Source of the DNA: Acidimicrobiaceae bacterium
Lineage (GTDB): Bacteria; Actinomycetota; Acidimicrobiia; Acidimicrobiales; MedAcidi-G1
NCBI GenBank assembly: GCA_002687745.1
Contig: NZBE01000010.1
Span: 100,666-164,665, forward strand
Reading direction: 5' to 3'
DNA length: 64,000 nt
Shown: one piece after another, positions 26,602 to 36,106 of the stretch
Layout: the number at the start of each line of letters is the position of its first letter
How positions within the stretch are numbered: the stretch's first letter is position 1
The notes under the pieces: model-generated
Told to the model about the DNA's origin: nothing
The model's input: the letters and a program-made list of their open reading frames with translations, nothing else
Databases searched by the model: none
Translations under genes and position numbers: made by a program

Positions 26602-27474
26602 GTGGGTCGCCGCTACGACACCCTCTCGTTTCTTTCCGACTACGGAACCGACGACGAGTTCGTCGGTGTGGTCCACTCCGTGGTCCGGAGCATCGCACCA
26701 CACCTGACGACCGTCGACGTCACACACGGCATCCCTCCACATGACGTGCGTGCTGGTGGTCTGACGCTGGCCCGAAGCGCCCAGTACCTGTGTCCGGGTG
26801 TCGTCCTCGCCGTCGTGGATCCGGGCGTGGCAACCTCCCGGCGTGCCGTCGCCATCGAGGTAGGAAACGGCGAGTCCGTGCTGGTCGGACCCGACAACGG
26901 TCTCCTGGCACCGGCTGTGGCACTGGTTGGCGGCGCTACGCGGGCGGTTTCCCTGACCAGAACCGACTACCACCTGCCCGCTCCCGGCCCCACCTTTGCC
27001 GGCCGTGACCTGTTTGCACCGGTTGCAGCACACCTCGCCAACGGTGTGGACCTCGGCGAGTTCGGTGAGGCCGTCGACCCGTCGACACTCCTGCCAGGCG
27101 TCATGCCAGTTTCCGCAGCCGACGACGATGGCCTCCATGCGGAGGTCCTCTGGGTGGACCGGTTCGGCAACATCCAGCTGAACGTGGGCCCCGGCGAACT
27201 TGGCGACATCGTGGGCCAGGTAGGCGACCGGTGCCAGGTCAGGAGTTCCGGATCGTCAAGGCCGGTCGTGAGGGTGGTCGCCTTCGACGAGGTACCCGCA
27301 GGCGGCCTCGGGCTTCTCGTTGATTCCTACGGGTTGGCGACCCTCGTGGTCGACCGGGCGTCGGCAGCTGCCGACCTGGGCGTGTCGGCCGGCGATGCCC
27401 TCGTTCTGGCGCCAACCGTTGACGGCTCCGGGTCCGTCACCAGGGTCGAGCTCGGAAGGAGCGAGACCGTCTGA
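26602..27474 (+). CDS. SAM hydroxide adenosyltransferase (DUF62) family protein
   Basis: LSFLSDYGTDDEFVGVVHSV, VDPGVATSRRAVAI, GPDNGLLAP, WVDRFGNIQLNV. Confidence 0.9.
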   Translation: MGRRYDTLSFLSDYGTDDEFVGVVHSVVRSIAPHLTTVDVTHGIPPHDVRAGGLTLARSAQYLCPGVVLAVVDPGVATSRRAVAIEVGNGESVLVGPDNGLLAPAVALVGGATRAVSLTRTDYHLPAPGPTFAGRDLFAPVAAHLANGVDLGEFGEAVDPSTLLPGVMPVSAADDDGLHAEVLWVDRFGNIQLNVGPGELGDIVGQVGDRCQVRSSGSSRPVVRVVAFDEVPAGGLGLLVDSYGLATLVVDRASAAADLGVSAGDALVLAPTVDGSGSVTRVELGRSETV

Positions 27475-27563
27475 TGCGGTTCGGAACGACCATCGTCACG
27501 GCGATCCTGCTGGCCGCCATCCTGGGTGCCGCCGTAGTCCAGTTCGTGCTGCTGATCGACTAG
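27474..27563 (+). CDS. 29-aa single-TM small protein, translationally coupled
   Basis: TGATG overlap with upstream stop; MRFGTTIVTAILLAAILGAAVVQFVLLID. Confidence 0.5.
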   Translation: MRFGTTIVTAILLAAILGAAVVQFVLLID

Positions 27564-28255
27564 CTGTCGGCCCGCACGTTTCCGGCGCTCGTCGCCGTGA
27601 GGGCACCGGCGAAGATGAGGGCAATGCCGATCACCACCGAAATGGAAAAGCCGGTCATCTCGTCAACCACCGAGTTGAGGAGCCCACCGAGGCTGAGCGT
27701 GATGGCACCCAGTGCAATCAGTACGTTTCCGGTGCCGCCTCTGACAGCAGGTGCGCCACCGGCTCGGAACAGGCGGATCGCAGACCAGGCGGAACCCCCG
27801 ATTACGACCACTGCGCCGACCGACGACGCCACGGCAGCTGCGATTCTCGGCCCGGCTCCGAACACCTGGCTGCCCTGCGGCAGTTCGTCAGCGATGAAGG
27901 TACCTGTGGTTGGCGCCATCAACACGATCCCGGCACCGAAGGCACATGCCACGACAGTGACAAGGGCAATCCGGTCAGCCCTGGGCCGCGGCACCATCAG
28001 GTAGACGGTTCCCAGCGCCAGGATCGGAACGTTGAGGACAGCTCCGAAGATGTAGAAGGCTCGGAACGGCCCGGCCGACCATCCCACGGATGCACCCAGC
28101 CACATGGATCCCGCACCCAGGCTGAACAGGAGGAGTGCCACGGTCCATGCCATGTCCTGGGGCCTGTGCCCGTCCAGCCAGCGTTCCAGAACAGTGCCGG
28201 TGAAGCCCAGCGAGATGAGCGTGGCTGCGGAGGCGATGGCGATCTGGATGCTCAC
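27560..28255 (-). CDS. Hypothetical integral membrane protein
   Basis: About 230 aa with about 7 hydrophobic segments; GTG preceded by TACCGT-N8. Confidence 0.7.
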   Translation of the reverse strand: MSIQIAIASAATLISLGFTGTVLERWLDGHRPQDMAWTVALLLFSLGAGSMWLGASVGWSAGPFRAFYIFGAVLNVPILALGTVYLMVPRPRADRIALVTVVACAFGAGIVLMAPTTGTFIADELPQGSQVFGAGPRIAAAVASSVGAVVVIGGSAWSAIRLFRAGGAPAVRGGTGNVLIALGAITLSLGGLLNSVVDEMTGFSISVVIGIALIFAGALTATSAGNVRADS

Positions 28256-28369
28256 GCAGGCGCACGGTACGGCCCTTCGCGGCGATCCGCCATCCCGTGC
28301 CGGCGGGAACGGGCCGAACCCGTCAGGACGTGGCCTGCGAAGGATCACCCAAGGGCCTAGCGTTGGGCC

Positions 28370-29095
28370 ATGGCAGCCCGTGGCAGGACACCCGACCAGG
28401 ACCTCCCGACAGCTGAGATGGGCGTTGTCCAACCCGAGGGATCCTCCTCGCCTATTCCCGAAGCGACCCTTGCGCGCCTGCCCGTCTACATGCGGAGCCT
28501 GGTCGAGATGGCCGACGAGGGCATCGGCACCGCGTCATCGCGCCAGGTAGCCGAGCTGGCGGGGGTGAACGCAGCAAAGGTACGCAAGGACCTCTCCCAC
28601 CTGGGGGCCCACGGCAAGCGTGGGGTCGGCTACGACGTCGACCGCCTGCTTGCCGAGATAGGCGGGGCGCTCGGCGGTTCGCTGACACCGGTGGTCATCG
28701 TCGGCGCCGGGAACCTGGGCAGGGCCCTCAGCAGGTACGACGGCTTCATGGCGGGGGGGTTCCCGGTGGCCGCCATCGTCGACTCCGACCGCTCACTCAA
28801 GGGCCGAGAGATCTCAGGTGTGCCAATCACGCACGTCGACCAGATGGACGAGGTGGTGTGCGCCACGGGGTGTCGACTGGGGATTGTCGCCACCCCGGCC
28901 CATGCCGCCCAGGAGGCCGTCGACCGCCTCGTGGCAGCCGGCCTGAGGTCGATACTCAACTTCGCACCGGCCGTGGTCTCGGTTCCTCCCGAGGTTCAGT
29001 TGCGTAAGGTCGACCTGGCAACAGAACTGCAGATCCTGGGCTATTACGAGCACGTTCGAACATCGAGCGGGGATTCTGAGCAGGCTGCCGGATGA
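28370..29095 (+). CDS. rex: Redox-sensing transcriptional repressor Rex
   Basis: TASSRQVAELAGVNAAKVRKDLSHLGAHGKRGVGYDV, VVIVGAGNLGRALSRY. Confidence 0.95.
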   Translation: MAARGRTPDQDLPTAEMGVVQPEGSSSPIPEATLARLPVYMRSLVEMADEGIGTASSRQVAELAGVNAAKVRKDLSHLGAHGKRGVGYDVDRLLAEIGGALGGSLTPVVIVGAGNLGRALSRYDGFMAGGFPVAAIVDSDRSLKGREISGVPITHVDQMDEVVCATGCRLGIVATPAHAAQEAVDRLVAAGLRSILNFAPAVVSVPPEVQLRKVDLATELQILGYYEHVRTSSGDSEQAAG

Positions 29096-29207
29096 AAGGC
29101 ATCCGAGGGGATGGCCCCGGGGGGTTGGTACCAGGGGGTGTATTCGGGAATGCTGGACGCCGTCGTCCCCGATTCGACATGCAGTCGAGAAACAGGAGCA
29201 CCTTGTC

Positions 29208-30467
29208 GTGTCGGTAGTGGTCGTTGGGTTGAACCACCGCACTGTTCCACTCGACCTGCTCGAGCGGATGATGGTTCCGTCCTCGCTGCTCCCCAAGGCA
29301 CTCGCAGATCTGGTCTCACGCGAGCACGTCACCGAGGCGGTGTTGCTCTCGACGTGCAACCGCATCGAGGTCTACGCCTTCGCAGAGAAGTTCCACGGTG
29401 GCTACCAGGACATCCGGAACTTCTTCGCCGAGGTCTCTCATGTCGCCCCCGAGGACTTCTCGGACCATCTGACAGGTCTCTACGACGCCGACGCCGTTCG
29501 ACATCTCTTTGCTGTCGCCTCGGGGCTGGACTCAGCCGTGCTTGGTGAACACGAGATTCTGGGTCAGGTCCGCACGTCGTGGGAGGTGGCTGCCGACGAG
29601 GGTGCGGTCGGCCCTGTGCTGAACCCCATGTTCAGGCATGCCCTCGAGGTGGGCAAGCGGGTACGGACCGAGACAGCGATCTCCCGCAGCATCACTTCGG
29701 TCTCCCAGGCAGCTGTGGCGATGGCCGGCGAACGGCTCGGAGGTCTCAACGGACGGAGGGTTCTGGTGGTTGGCGCCGGCGAGATGGGCGAAGGTCTGGC
29801 CAGGGCCCTGCACGGCGGTGGTGTGTCCGAGATTCTCGTGGCCAACCGGACCTGGGAGCGGGCCGTTGAGGTTGCCACCAGGCTCGGCGGAACGGCGGTG
29901 CGGCTCGACGAACTCCCGGGACACATCGCAGAGGTCGACGTGCTCCTCACCTCGACCGGTGCGTCATCGGTGATCCTCGAACACGGTGACATCGACGGCA
30001 TGGTCGGAAGCCGAAACGACAGAGACCTCCTGATCGTCGATATTGCCGTTCCCCGCGACGTCGACCCGGCGGCCGGCGACCTTGATGGCGTGACCCTTCT
30101 CGACATGGACGACCTGCGTGCCTTCGCTGACATCGGAATCAGCGAACGTCGGCGCGAAATCACCGCTGTCGAGGCCATTGTCGACATTGAGCTGAACCGG
30201 TATGTCGACGAGTCCACCGCCCGGCTGGTTGCTCCGCTCATCTCCCAGCTGCATGGTCGGGCCGACGAGGTCCGTGCCGGTGAACTGGAGAGGCTGGCCA
30301 ACCGGCTCGGCGAACTGGATGACCGACAACGGGCCGCCGTCGACGCACTGGCGGTCGGAATAGTCGGAAAGTTGCTGCACGAGCCCACCGTCCGCATGAA
30401 GGACGCCGCGGGTACGGCTCGTGGCGAGCGCCTGGCCGAGGCAATGCGCGACCTCTTCGACCTCTAG
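29208..30467 (+). CDS. hemA: Glutamyl-tRNA reductase
   Basis: GLNHRTVPLDLLER, LSTCNRIEVYA, GLDSAVLGEHEILGQVR, VVGAGEMGEGLARAL. Confidence 0.96.
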   Translation: MSVVVVGLNHRTVPLDLLERMMVPSSLLPKALADLVSREHVTEAVLLSTCNRIEVYAFAEKFHGGYQDIRNFFAEVSHVAPEDFSDHLTGLYDADAVRHLFAVASGLDSAVLGEHEILGQVRTSWEVAADEGAVGPVLNPMFRHALEVGKRVRTETAISRSITSVSQAAVAMAGERLGGLNGRRVLVVGAGEMGEGLARALHGGGVSEILVANRTWERAVEVATRLGGTAVRLDELPGHIAEVDVLLTSTGASSVILEHGDIDGMVGSRNDRDLLIVDIAVPRDVDPAAGDLDGVTLLDMDDLRAFADIGISERRREITAVEAIVDIELNRYVDESTARLVAPLISQLHGRADEVRAGELERLANRLGELDDRQRAAVDALAVGIVGKLLHEPTVRMKDAAGTARGERLAEAMRDLFDL

Positions 30468-30483
30468 GCCGAGGCGGACCGCC

Positions 30484-31389
30484 ATGCGAATCCGGGTTGC
30501 TACCCGGGGGAGTGCTCTGGCCCTGTGGCAGGCCAACCGTGTGTCCTCCCTGCTGACCCGGACCCTTCCGGTCGTCGACGTCGAGATCGTCGTCGTGGAG
30601 ACCACCGGAGATCGCGACCAGACCACACCTCTGGAGCAGATTGGTGGCCTCGGGGTGTTTGTGAAGGAGGTTCAGGCAGCGGTCCTTGACGGCCGCGCCG
30701 ACCTTGCCGTCCACTCTGCGAAGGACCTGCCCGGTGGGCCGACGGACGGGCTGACGCTTGCAGCGGTGCCCGAGCGTGGAGACCCGCGTGACGTCCTGGT
30801 GGGGTGTCGCCTGACCGACCTGCCCGTGGGGGCCACCGTCGCTACCGGGTCGATCCGTCGTCGGGCCCACCTGGCAAACCACCGACCCGACCTGCGATTC
30901 ACCGGTCTACGGGGAAACATAGGAACCCGCCTCGAGAGGGCCCGGGAGGTCGACGCTGCCGTCATGGCCAAGGCTGCCCTTGACAGGCTGGGCCTGTGCC
31001 CGGAGATCGTGGACCCCGTGGACCCGGCGATTCTCCTTCCCCAGGTTGGACAGGGGGCGCTTGCGGTCGAATGCCGGGCCAACTACGAGATGCTCGAGGT
31101 GGTTGAAGGCGTGGACGACCCGGCCACCCGGCGGGCCGTCGACGCTGAGAGGGCCTTCCTGGTGGAACTTGGCACAGGTTGCGACCTTCCTGTAGCGGCG
31201 CACGCTCGCCCGGCTGTCGACGATCCCCTCGGATCGGCCCTCACGGTGACCGGCGCGATCGCGTCGCCCGATGGAGCAGTCCTCGTAAGGGAGGAGCGCA
31301 CCGGCAGCGACGGTGCGGCCATAGGCCATGCAATAGCCAGACACCTGCTCGACGAGCGCGGCGGCGGCGAGTTGATGGCACGGTCGTGA
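30484..31389 (+). CDS. hemC: Hydroxymethylbilane synthase
   Basis: IRVATRGSALALWQA, DLAVHSAKDLP, GSIRRRAHL, LRGNIGTRLE, GQGALAVECR. Confidence 0.96.
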   Translation: MRIRVATRGSALALWQANRVSSLLTRTLPVVDVEIVVVETTGDRDQTTPLEQIGGLGVFVKEVQAAVLDGRADLAVHSAKDLPGGPTDGLTLAAVPERGDPRDVLVGCRLTDLPVGATVATGSIRRRAHLANHRPDLRFTGLRGNIGTRLERAREVDAAVMAKAALDRLGLCPEIVDPVDPAILLPQVGQGALAVECRANYEMLEVVEGVDDPATRRAVDAERAFLVELGTGCDLPVAAHARPAVDDPLGSALTVTGAIASPDGAVLVREERTGSDGAAIGHAIARHLLDERGGGELMARS

Positions 31390-32135
31390 ACGGGCCGCTG
31401 ACAGGCACCACGTTCGTGGTCACGAGGGCGACCGATCAGGCCGCCACCCTCATGGCGGCGCTGGCCGACCTGGGCGCCACCGTCGTTGAGTTGCCCGTGA
31501 TCTCCATTACCGATCCAGTCGACGGGGGAGCAGCACTTGAGGCGGCGGTGAGGGGTCTCAGCACCTATGACTGGGTAGTGGTCACCTCGCCCAACGGCTC
31601 GCACCGTCTCGTCGAGGCGATTTCGTCCCAGAACCCGACCACTGAAGGCAGCGGGTGGCCGCGGTACGCCGCAATCGGGCCCAGAACGGCGGCACCGCTC
31701 CTCGAGGCCGGTCTGGCCGTCGAGCTTGTTCCCGACCGGGCGGTCGCCGAGGCCCTCATCGATGCATTTCCAGCACCTCCTCCGGGAGGTCGCGTAATGG
31801 TGGCCAGGGCCGAGGTCGCGAGGCCCGTCCTGCCCGATGGCCTGCGGGCCGCCGGCTGGGAGGTCGACGTTGTGGTCGCCTATCGCAACGTGGCCATCCA
31901 CGCCGATCCCGACCTGGTGGAACGGGCCCGTGCTGCAGATGCCGTCACGTTCACCTCGGAGTCGACCGTGCGCCGCTACGTCGACCTTGTGGGCGGACCG
32001 GTGCCGCCCGATGCCGTCTGTATCGGCCCGATCAGCGCCGCCGCCGCCCGGGAAACGGGTTTTCGGGTCACTGAGGCGGACCCCTGCTCGCTCGCAGGGC
32101 TGGTAGATGCCGCACGCACGCTGGCCGGGTCCTGA
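31386..32135 (+). CDS. hemD: Uroporphyrinogen-III synthase
   Basis: VVTRATDQAATLMAALADLGA, VVTSPNG, TFTSESTVRRYV, CIGPISAAAARETG; GTGA overlap with hemC. Confidence 0.9.
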   Translation: MNGPLTGTTFVVTRATDQAATLMAALADLGATVVELPVISITDPVDGGAALEAAVRGLSTYDWVVVTSPNGSHRLVEAISSQNPTTEGSGWPRYAAIGPRTAAPLLEAGLAVELVPDRAVAEALIDAFPAPPPGGRVMVARAEVARPVLPDGLRAAGWEVDVVVAYRNVAIHADPDLVERARAADAVTFTSESTVRRYVDLVGGPVPPDAVCIGPISAAAARETGFRVTEADPCSLAGLVDAARTLAGS

Positions 32136-32158
32136 GCAGACCTTCGTAGGCTCCTAGG

Positions 32159-33142
32159 GTGACCTTTCCCGAGAAGAGGCCCCGTCGCCTTCGGCGTACC
32201 GCCGCCATGAGGAGGCTGGTCGCCGAGACCCGCCTGTGTGCAGATGATCTGGTGGCACCGCTGTTCGTTCGGGAGGGCACAGCTGACCCTGTTCCCATCC
32301 CATCCCTCCCCGGGGTCGTGCAGCACTCCCGCTCAAGCCTCCGCACCGAGGTGGCCGAACTGAAAGACATGGGGATCCCGGCCGTGATCCTGTTCGGGAT
32401 TCCATTGAGTAGGGACCCCGTCGGGTCAGAGGCATGGAACCCCGACGGTGTCGTCCAGGTCTCTCTCCGCGACCTTCGCGACGATGTTGGCGACGACATG
32501 GTGCTCCTGGCCGACCTGTGCGTCGACGAGTACACCGACCACGGCCACTGCGGTGTCGTCGCACATGACGGCACCGTCGACAACGACGCCAGCCTTGAGC
32601 TCTACCAGCAGGTCGCCGTGGCCCAGGCCGACGCAGGCGCAGACGTCTGTGCTCCCTCTGGGATGATGGACGGCCAGGTGGCGGCCATCCGCTCCGCACT
32701 CGACTCCGCCGGTCATGACCAGGTGTCGATACTGGCCTATGCGGCCAAGTACGCCTCTGCCCTGTACGGACCGTTCCGCGATGCAGTTGACGTCGAGATA
32801 GCCGACGGCGGCGACCGGCGCGGCTACCAGCAGGATCCACCCAACGCCCGCGAAGCCCTGTCAGAGATACGCGCCGACCTGGCCGAGGGGGCCGACATGG
32901 TCATGGTCAAGCCGGCACTGGCATATCTGGACGTTGTCGCCCGGGTGAGAGATGAGGTGGATGTACCCCTCGCCGCCTATCACGTCAGCGGCGAGTACGC
33001 GATGGTCGAGGCGGCTGCAGCCAACGGCTGGATCGACGGAGACGCCGTCGCAATGGAGCACCTGTTGGCCATCAGGCGGGCCGGCGCCGATTTCATCCTC
33101 ACCTACCTGGCCCGTAGGGCAGCACAGCTGATCGGGTCATGA
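32159..33142 (+). CDS. hemB: Delta-aminolevulinic acid dehydratase
   Basis: RPRRLRRTAAMRRLVAET, DLCVDEYTDHGHCG, APSGMMDGQVAAIR, YAAKYASALYGPFRDA, VKPALAYLD. Confidence 0.96.
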   Translation: MTFPEKRPRRLRRTAAMRRLVAETRLCADDLVAPLFVREGTADPVPIPSLPGVVQHSRSSLRTEVAELKDMGIPAVILFGIPLSRDPVGSEAWNPDGVVQVSLRDLRDDVGDDMVLLADLCVDEYTDHGHCGVVAHDGTVDNDASLELYQQVAVAQADAGADVCAPSGMMDGQVAAIRSALDSAGHDQVSILAYAAKYASALYGPFRDAVDVEIADGGDRRGYQQDPPNAREALSEIRADLAEGADMVMVKPALAYLDVVARVRDEVDVPLAAYHVSGEYAMVEAAAANGWIDGDAVAMEHLLAIRRAGADFILTYLARRAAQLIGS

Positions 33143-34413
33143 CCGGTTCGAACGAAGCGCTCTTCCGACGCGCACAGCGGGTTATTCCGGGCGGGGTCAA
33201 CTCGCCCGTTCGGGCATTCGGCTCGGTCGGCGGAACCCCGTACTTCGTGGAGCGGGGCGAAGGGCCCTACGTCTGGGACTCGGAGGGCCGCCGCTACATC
33301 GACTACGTGCAGTCATATGGACCGGGCATCCTGGGCCACGCCCACCCGGCCGTTGTCGAGGCAGTGGCCGTTGCGGCAGGCGACGGAACCAGCTTCGGCG
33401 CACCTACCGAGGCCGAGGTCATCCTGGCCGAGATGGTCGTTGACCGCATCGCCGGGCTGGAGTCAGTTCGGTTTGTGTCGAGCGGCACCGAGGCCACCAT
33501 GTCGGCCATCAGGCTGGCGCGTGGGGCCACGGGCCGATCCCGGATCGTGAAGTTCGCCGGCTGCTACCACGGCCACTCCGATGCCCTGCTCGCAGCAGGA
33601 GGAAGCGGGGTGGCCAACCAGGGTCTGACGGGGTGCGACGGCGTGACCGCCGGAGCGGTGGCCGACACGGTGGTCGCCCCCTACAACGTCGTTCCCGAAC
33701 TTGACGACACCGTTGCAGCGGTAGTCGTCGAACCGGTGGCGGCAAACATGGGACTCGTAGCCCCGGCTCCCGGATTTCTCGAGGGACTCCGGTCGGCGTG
33801 CGACGCCACCGGTTCCGTGCTCATCTTCGACGAGGTGATCACCGGCTTCAGGCTGGCCCGCGGTGGTGCCGCCGACCACATGGGGGTCGCACCCGACCTC
33901 TGGTGTTTCGGCAAGGTCATCGGGGGTGGCCTGCCTGTCGGAGCCTTCGGAGGAGCTACCGACCTCATGTCGAACCTCGCACCCCTGGGCGGCGTGTACC
34001 AGGCGGGCACCCTCTCCGGCAATCCCCTCGCAATGGCAGCCGGCCGTGCCACCCTCGACCTGCTCGACCAGGACGCATACGACCGCCTGACCGGCACCTC
34101 CCGGAGGCTTGCCGACGGCCTTGCTGCGGCGTTCGCCGGGGCCGAGTTGGCCTGCGTCATGCCGCGCCTGGGGTCGCTGCTGGGCGTGTTCTTCGGTGAT
34201 GAGGAACCCACCGACTTCGACGAGGCCTCCCGTCTGGCTGACAACGGCGTCTACCCGAAGGTCTTTCACGCCCTCCTGGACAGAGGGGTGGCGTGGGCAC
34301 CCGGCGCATACGAGGCGCTGTTCCCGAGCCTCGCCCACTCTGAGGCTGTGGTCGACGAGACGGTCTCCATTGCCGCCGAGGCGGCCGCGGCGGTGGCATC
34401 CGACCTCACGTGA
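33139..34413 (+). CDS. hemL: Glutamate-1-semialdehyde 2,1-aminomutase
   Basis: VIPGGVNSPVRAF, IVKFAGCYHGHSD, IFDEVITGFR, FGKVIGGGLPVGAFGG, YQAGTLSGNPLAMAAG. Confidence 0.96.
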   Translation: MTGSNEALFRRAQRVIPGGVNSPVRAFGSVGGTPYFVERGEGPYVWDSEGRRYIDYVQSYGPGILGHAHPAVVEAVAVAAGDGTSFGAPTEAEVILAEMVVDRIAGLESVRFVSSGTEATMSAIRLARGATGRSRIVKFAGCYHGHSDALLAAGGSGVANQGLTGCDGVTAGAVADTVVAPYNVVPELDDTVAAVVVEPVAANMGLVAPAPGFLEGLRSACDATGSVLIFDEVITGFRLARGGAADHMGVAPDLWCFGKVIGGGLPVGAFGGATDLMSNLAPLGGVYQAGTLSGNPLAMAAGRATLDLLDQDAYDRLTGTSRRLADGLAAAFAGAELACVMPRLGSLLGVFFGDEEPTDFDEASRLADNGVYPKVFHALLDRGVAWAPGAYEALFPSLAHSEAVVDETVSIAAEAAAAVASDLT

Positions 34414-34434
34414 GCAGCGGATGGTCGGGGTCGG

Positions 34435-36075
34435 TCAGGTGGAGCGGCCCCGGAGGCCCAGGTAGCGCCTGATCAAGGAGTTCGTCGAGGAGTCATGTGC
34501 CAGACGGTCCTCGTCGGCAGCAAGTTCGTCGGTGATACGCACCGCGAGTGACTTGCCCAGCTCCACACCCCACTGGTCGAACGGGTTGATCCCCCAGACG
34601 GCACCGGCGACCACGGTGCGGTGCTCGTAGAGGGAAACCAACTGCCCCAGAACCGACGGCGTCAACTCAGGAGCCAGGATCGTGGTACTGGGCCGGTTAC
34701 CCGGGAAGGTGCGGTGGGCAACCAGGTCAGGCGGTACCCCGGTGGCTGCAGCCTCGTCGGCGGTCAGGCCGAAGGCCAGGGCCTCGGCCTGGGCGAACAG
34801 GTTCGCCATCAGGGCGTCGTGGTGAGCGAGACGCGGGTCGGCCAGCGGGCGGGCAAAGCCGATCAGGTCGCACGGAACCACCTCGGTGCCCTGGTGGAGC
34901 ATCTGGAAGAAGGCGTGCTGGCCGTCTGTGCCGGGGGCACCCCAGACGACCGGACCTGTCTGCCCGGCAACGAGGCCACCGTCGGAGCCGGCCCGCTTTC
35001 CGAGGCTCTCCATCGAGACCTGCTGGAGCCATGGGGGGAACCCGCCGAGTTGGCTGCCGTAGGGAACCACCGCCAGCGACGACGCCCCCAGGAACGACCG
35101 GTGCCAGACGTCGAGCAGGCCGAGCAGCATCGGCCCGTTCGAGTCCGGGGTGCAGGAGGCCAGGTGTTCGTCGACAATCCTCATCCCGGCGAGCATCTCA
35201 GCAAAGGCCTCCGGGCCGACAGATGCCATGACGCTCAGGCCGACTGCTGACGGCAGCGAGAAGCGGCCCCCGACCCAGTCAGGGACATGAAAGGTGAGTT
35301 CGGGGCTGACTCCAAGATCCGCGGCCAGATCCGTTGCGGCGGTGGCCGCGGCCAGGTGGGCTGATAGGTCGCCGCCGACCCCATCGACAAGCCAGGCCCG
35401 GGCGGTCTCAGCTGCGACCATCGTCTCGGGGGTGGTGAAGGTCTTTGAGCAGACGAGTATCAGAGTCGTGGCCGGGTCCAGGCCGTCCAGGGCTCTTTCA
35501 ATGTCGGCACCGTCAAGGTTCGACGCGAAGCGGATGTCGAGTTCCGGGTGGGCCAGGTGGGCCATGGCCTCCGTCGCCATGGCCGGTCCCAGGTGTGAAC
35601 CGCCGATGCCAAGGCTCACCATGGCGGTGATCGGCCTGCCGGTGGCTCCAGACATCTGACCGCTGCGCAGTCGTACGGCGACATCAGCCATCCGGCCAAG
35701 GGTTTCTCTGACGCCGGGAACCACGTCGGTCCCGTCGACAACGATGGCTGTGCCGGCACCTGCCCGTAGAGCGGTGTGTAGGGCCGGCCTGTCCTCGGTC
35801 GTGTTGACCCTGTCACCGGACAACATCCGCCCGATGAAACCGGCCACGTCCCGCTGTGCAGCCAGGTCGACAAGCAGGGAGATGGTCTCGTCGGTGACCG
35901 GCTGCTTTGAATAGTCGACCCACAGGTCGCCCACACCGACCGCCAGCCTCTCGCCACGTTCCGGATCGGCTGCGAACAGGTCACGGAGCGACCCGCCGAC
36001 CAGTTGGTCGCGGTGTCGTTCAAGCTCCGACCAGGCGGCTACGCCGGCGGCTTCAGATCCGGTCACGAGGGACAT
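34435..36075 (-). CDS. pgi: Glucose-6-phosphate isomerase
   Basis: MVSLGIGGSHLGPAMATEAM, SKTFTTPETM, GGRFSLPSAVGL, NPFDQWGVELGK. Confidence 0.95.
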   Translation of the reverse strand: MSLVTGSEAAGVAAWSELERHRDQLVGGSLRDLFAADPERGERLAVGVGDLWVDYSKQPVTDETISLLVDLAAQRDVAGFIGRMLSGDRVNTTEDRPALHTALRAGAGTAIVVDGTDVVPGVRETLGRMADVAVRLRSGQMSGATGRPITAMVSLGIGGSHLGPAMATEAMAHLAHPELDIRFASNLDGADIERALDGLDPATTLILVCSKTFTTPETMVAAETARAWLVDGVGGDLSAHLAAATAATDLAADLGVSPELTFHVPDWVGGRFSLPSAVGLSVMASVGPEAFAEMLAGMRIVDEHLASCTPDSNGPMLLGLLDVWHRSFLGASSLAVVPYGSQLGGFPPWLQQVSMESLGKRAGSDGGLVAGQTGPVVWGAPGTDGQHAFFQMLHQGTEVVPCDLIGFARPLADPRLAHHDALMANLFAQAEALAFGLTADEAAATGVPPDLVAHRTFPGNRPSTTILAPELTPSVLGQLVSLYEHRTVVAGAVWGINPFDQWGVELGKSLAVRITDELAADEDRLAHDSSTNSLIRRYLGLRGRST

Positions 36076-36106
36076 TCTCCCCGCTCAGGCGCCGGACCGT
36101 GCGGCA

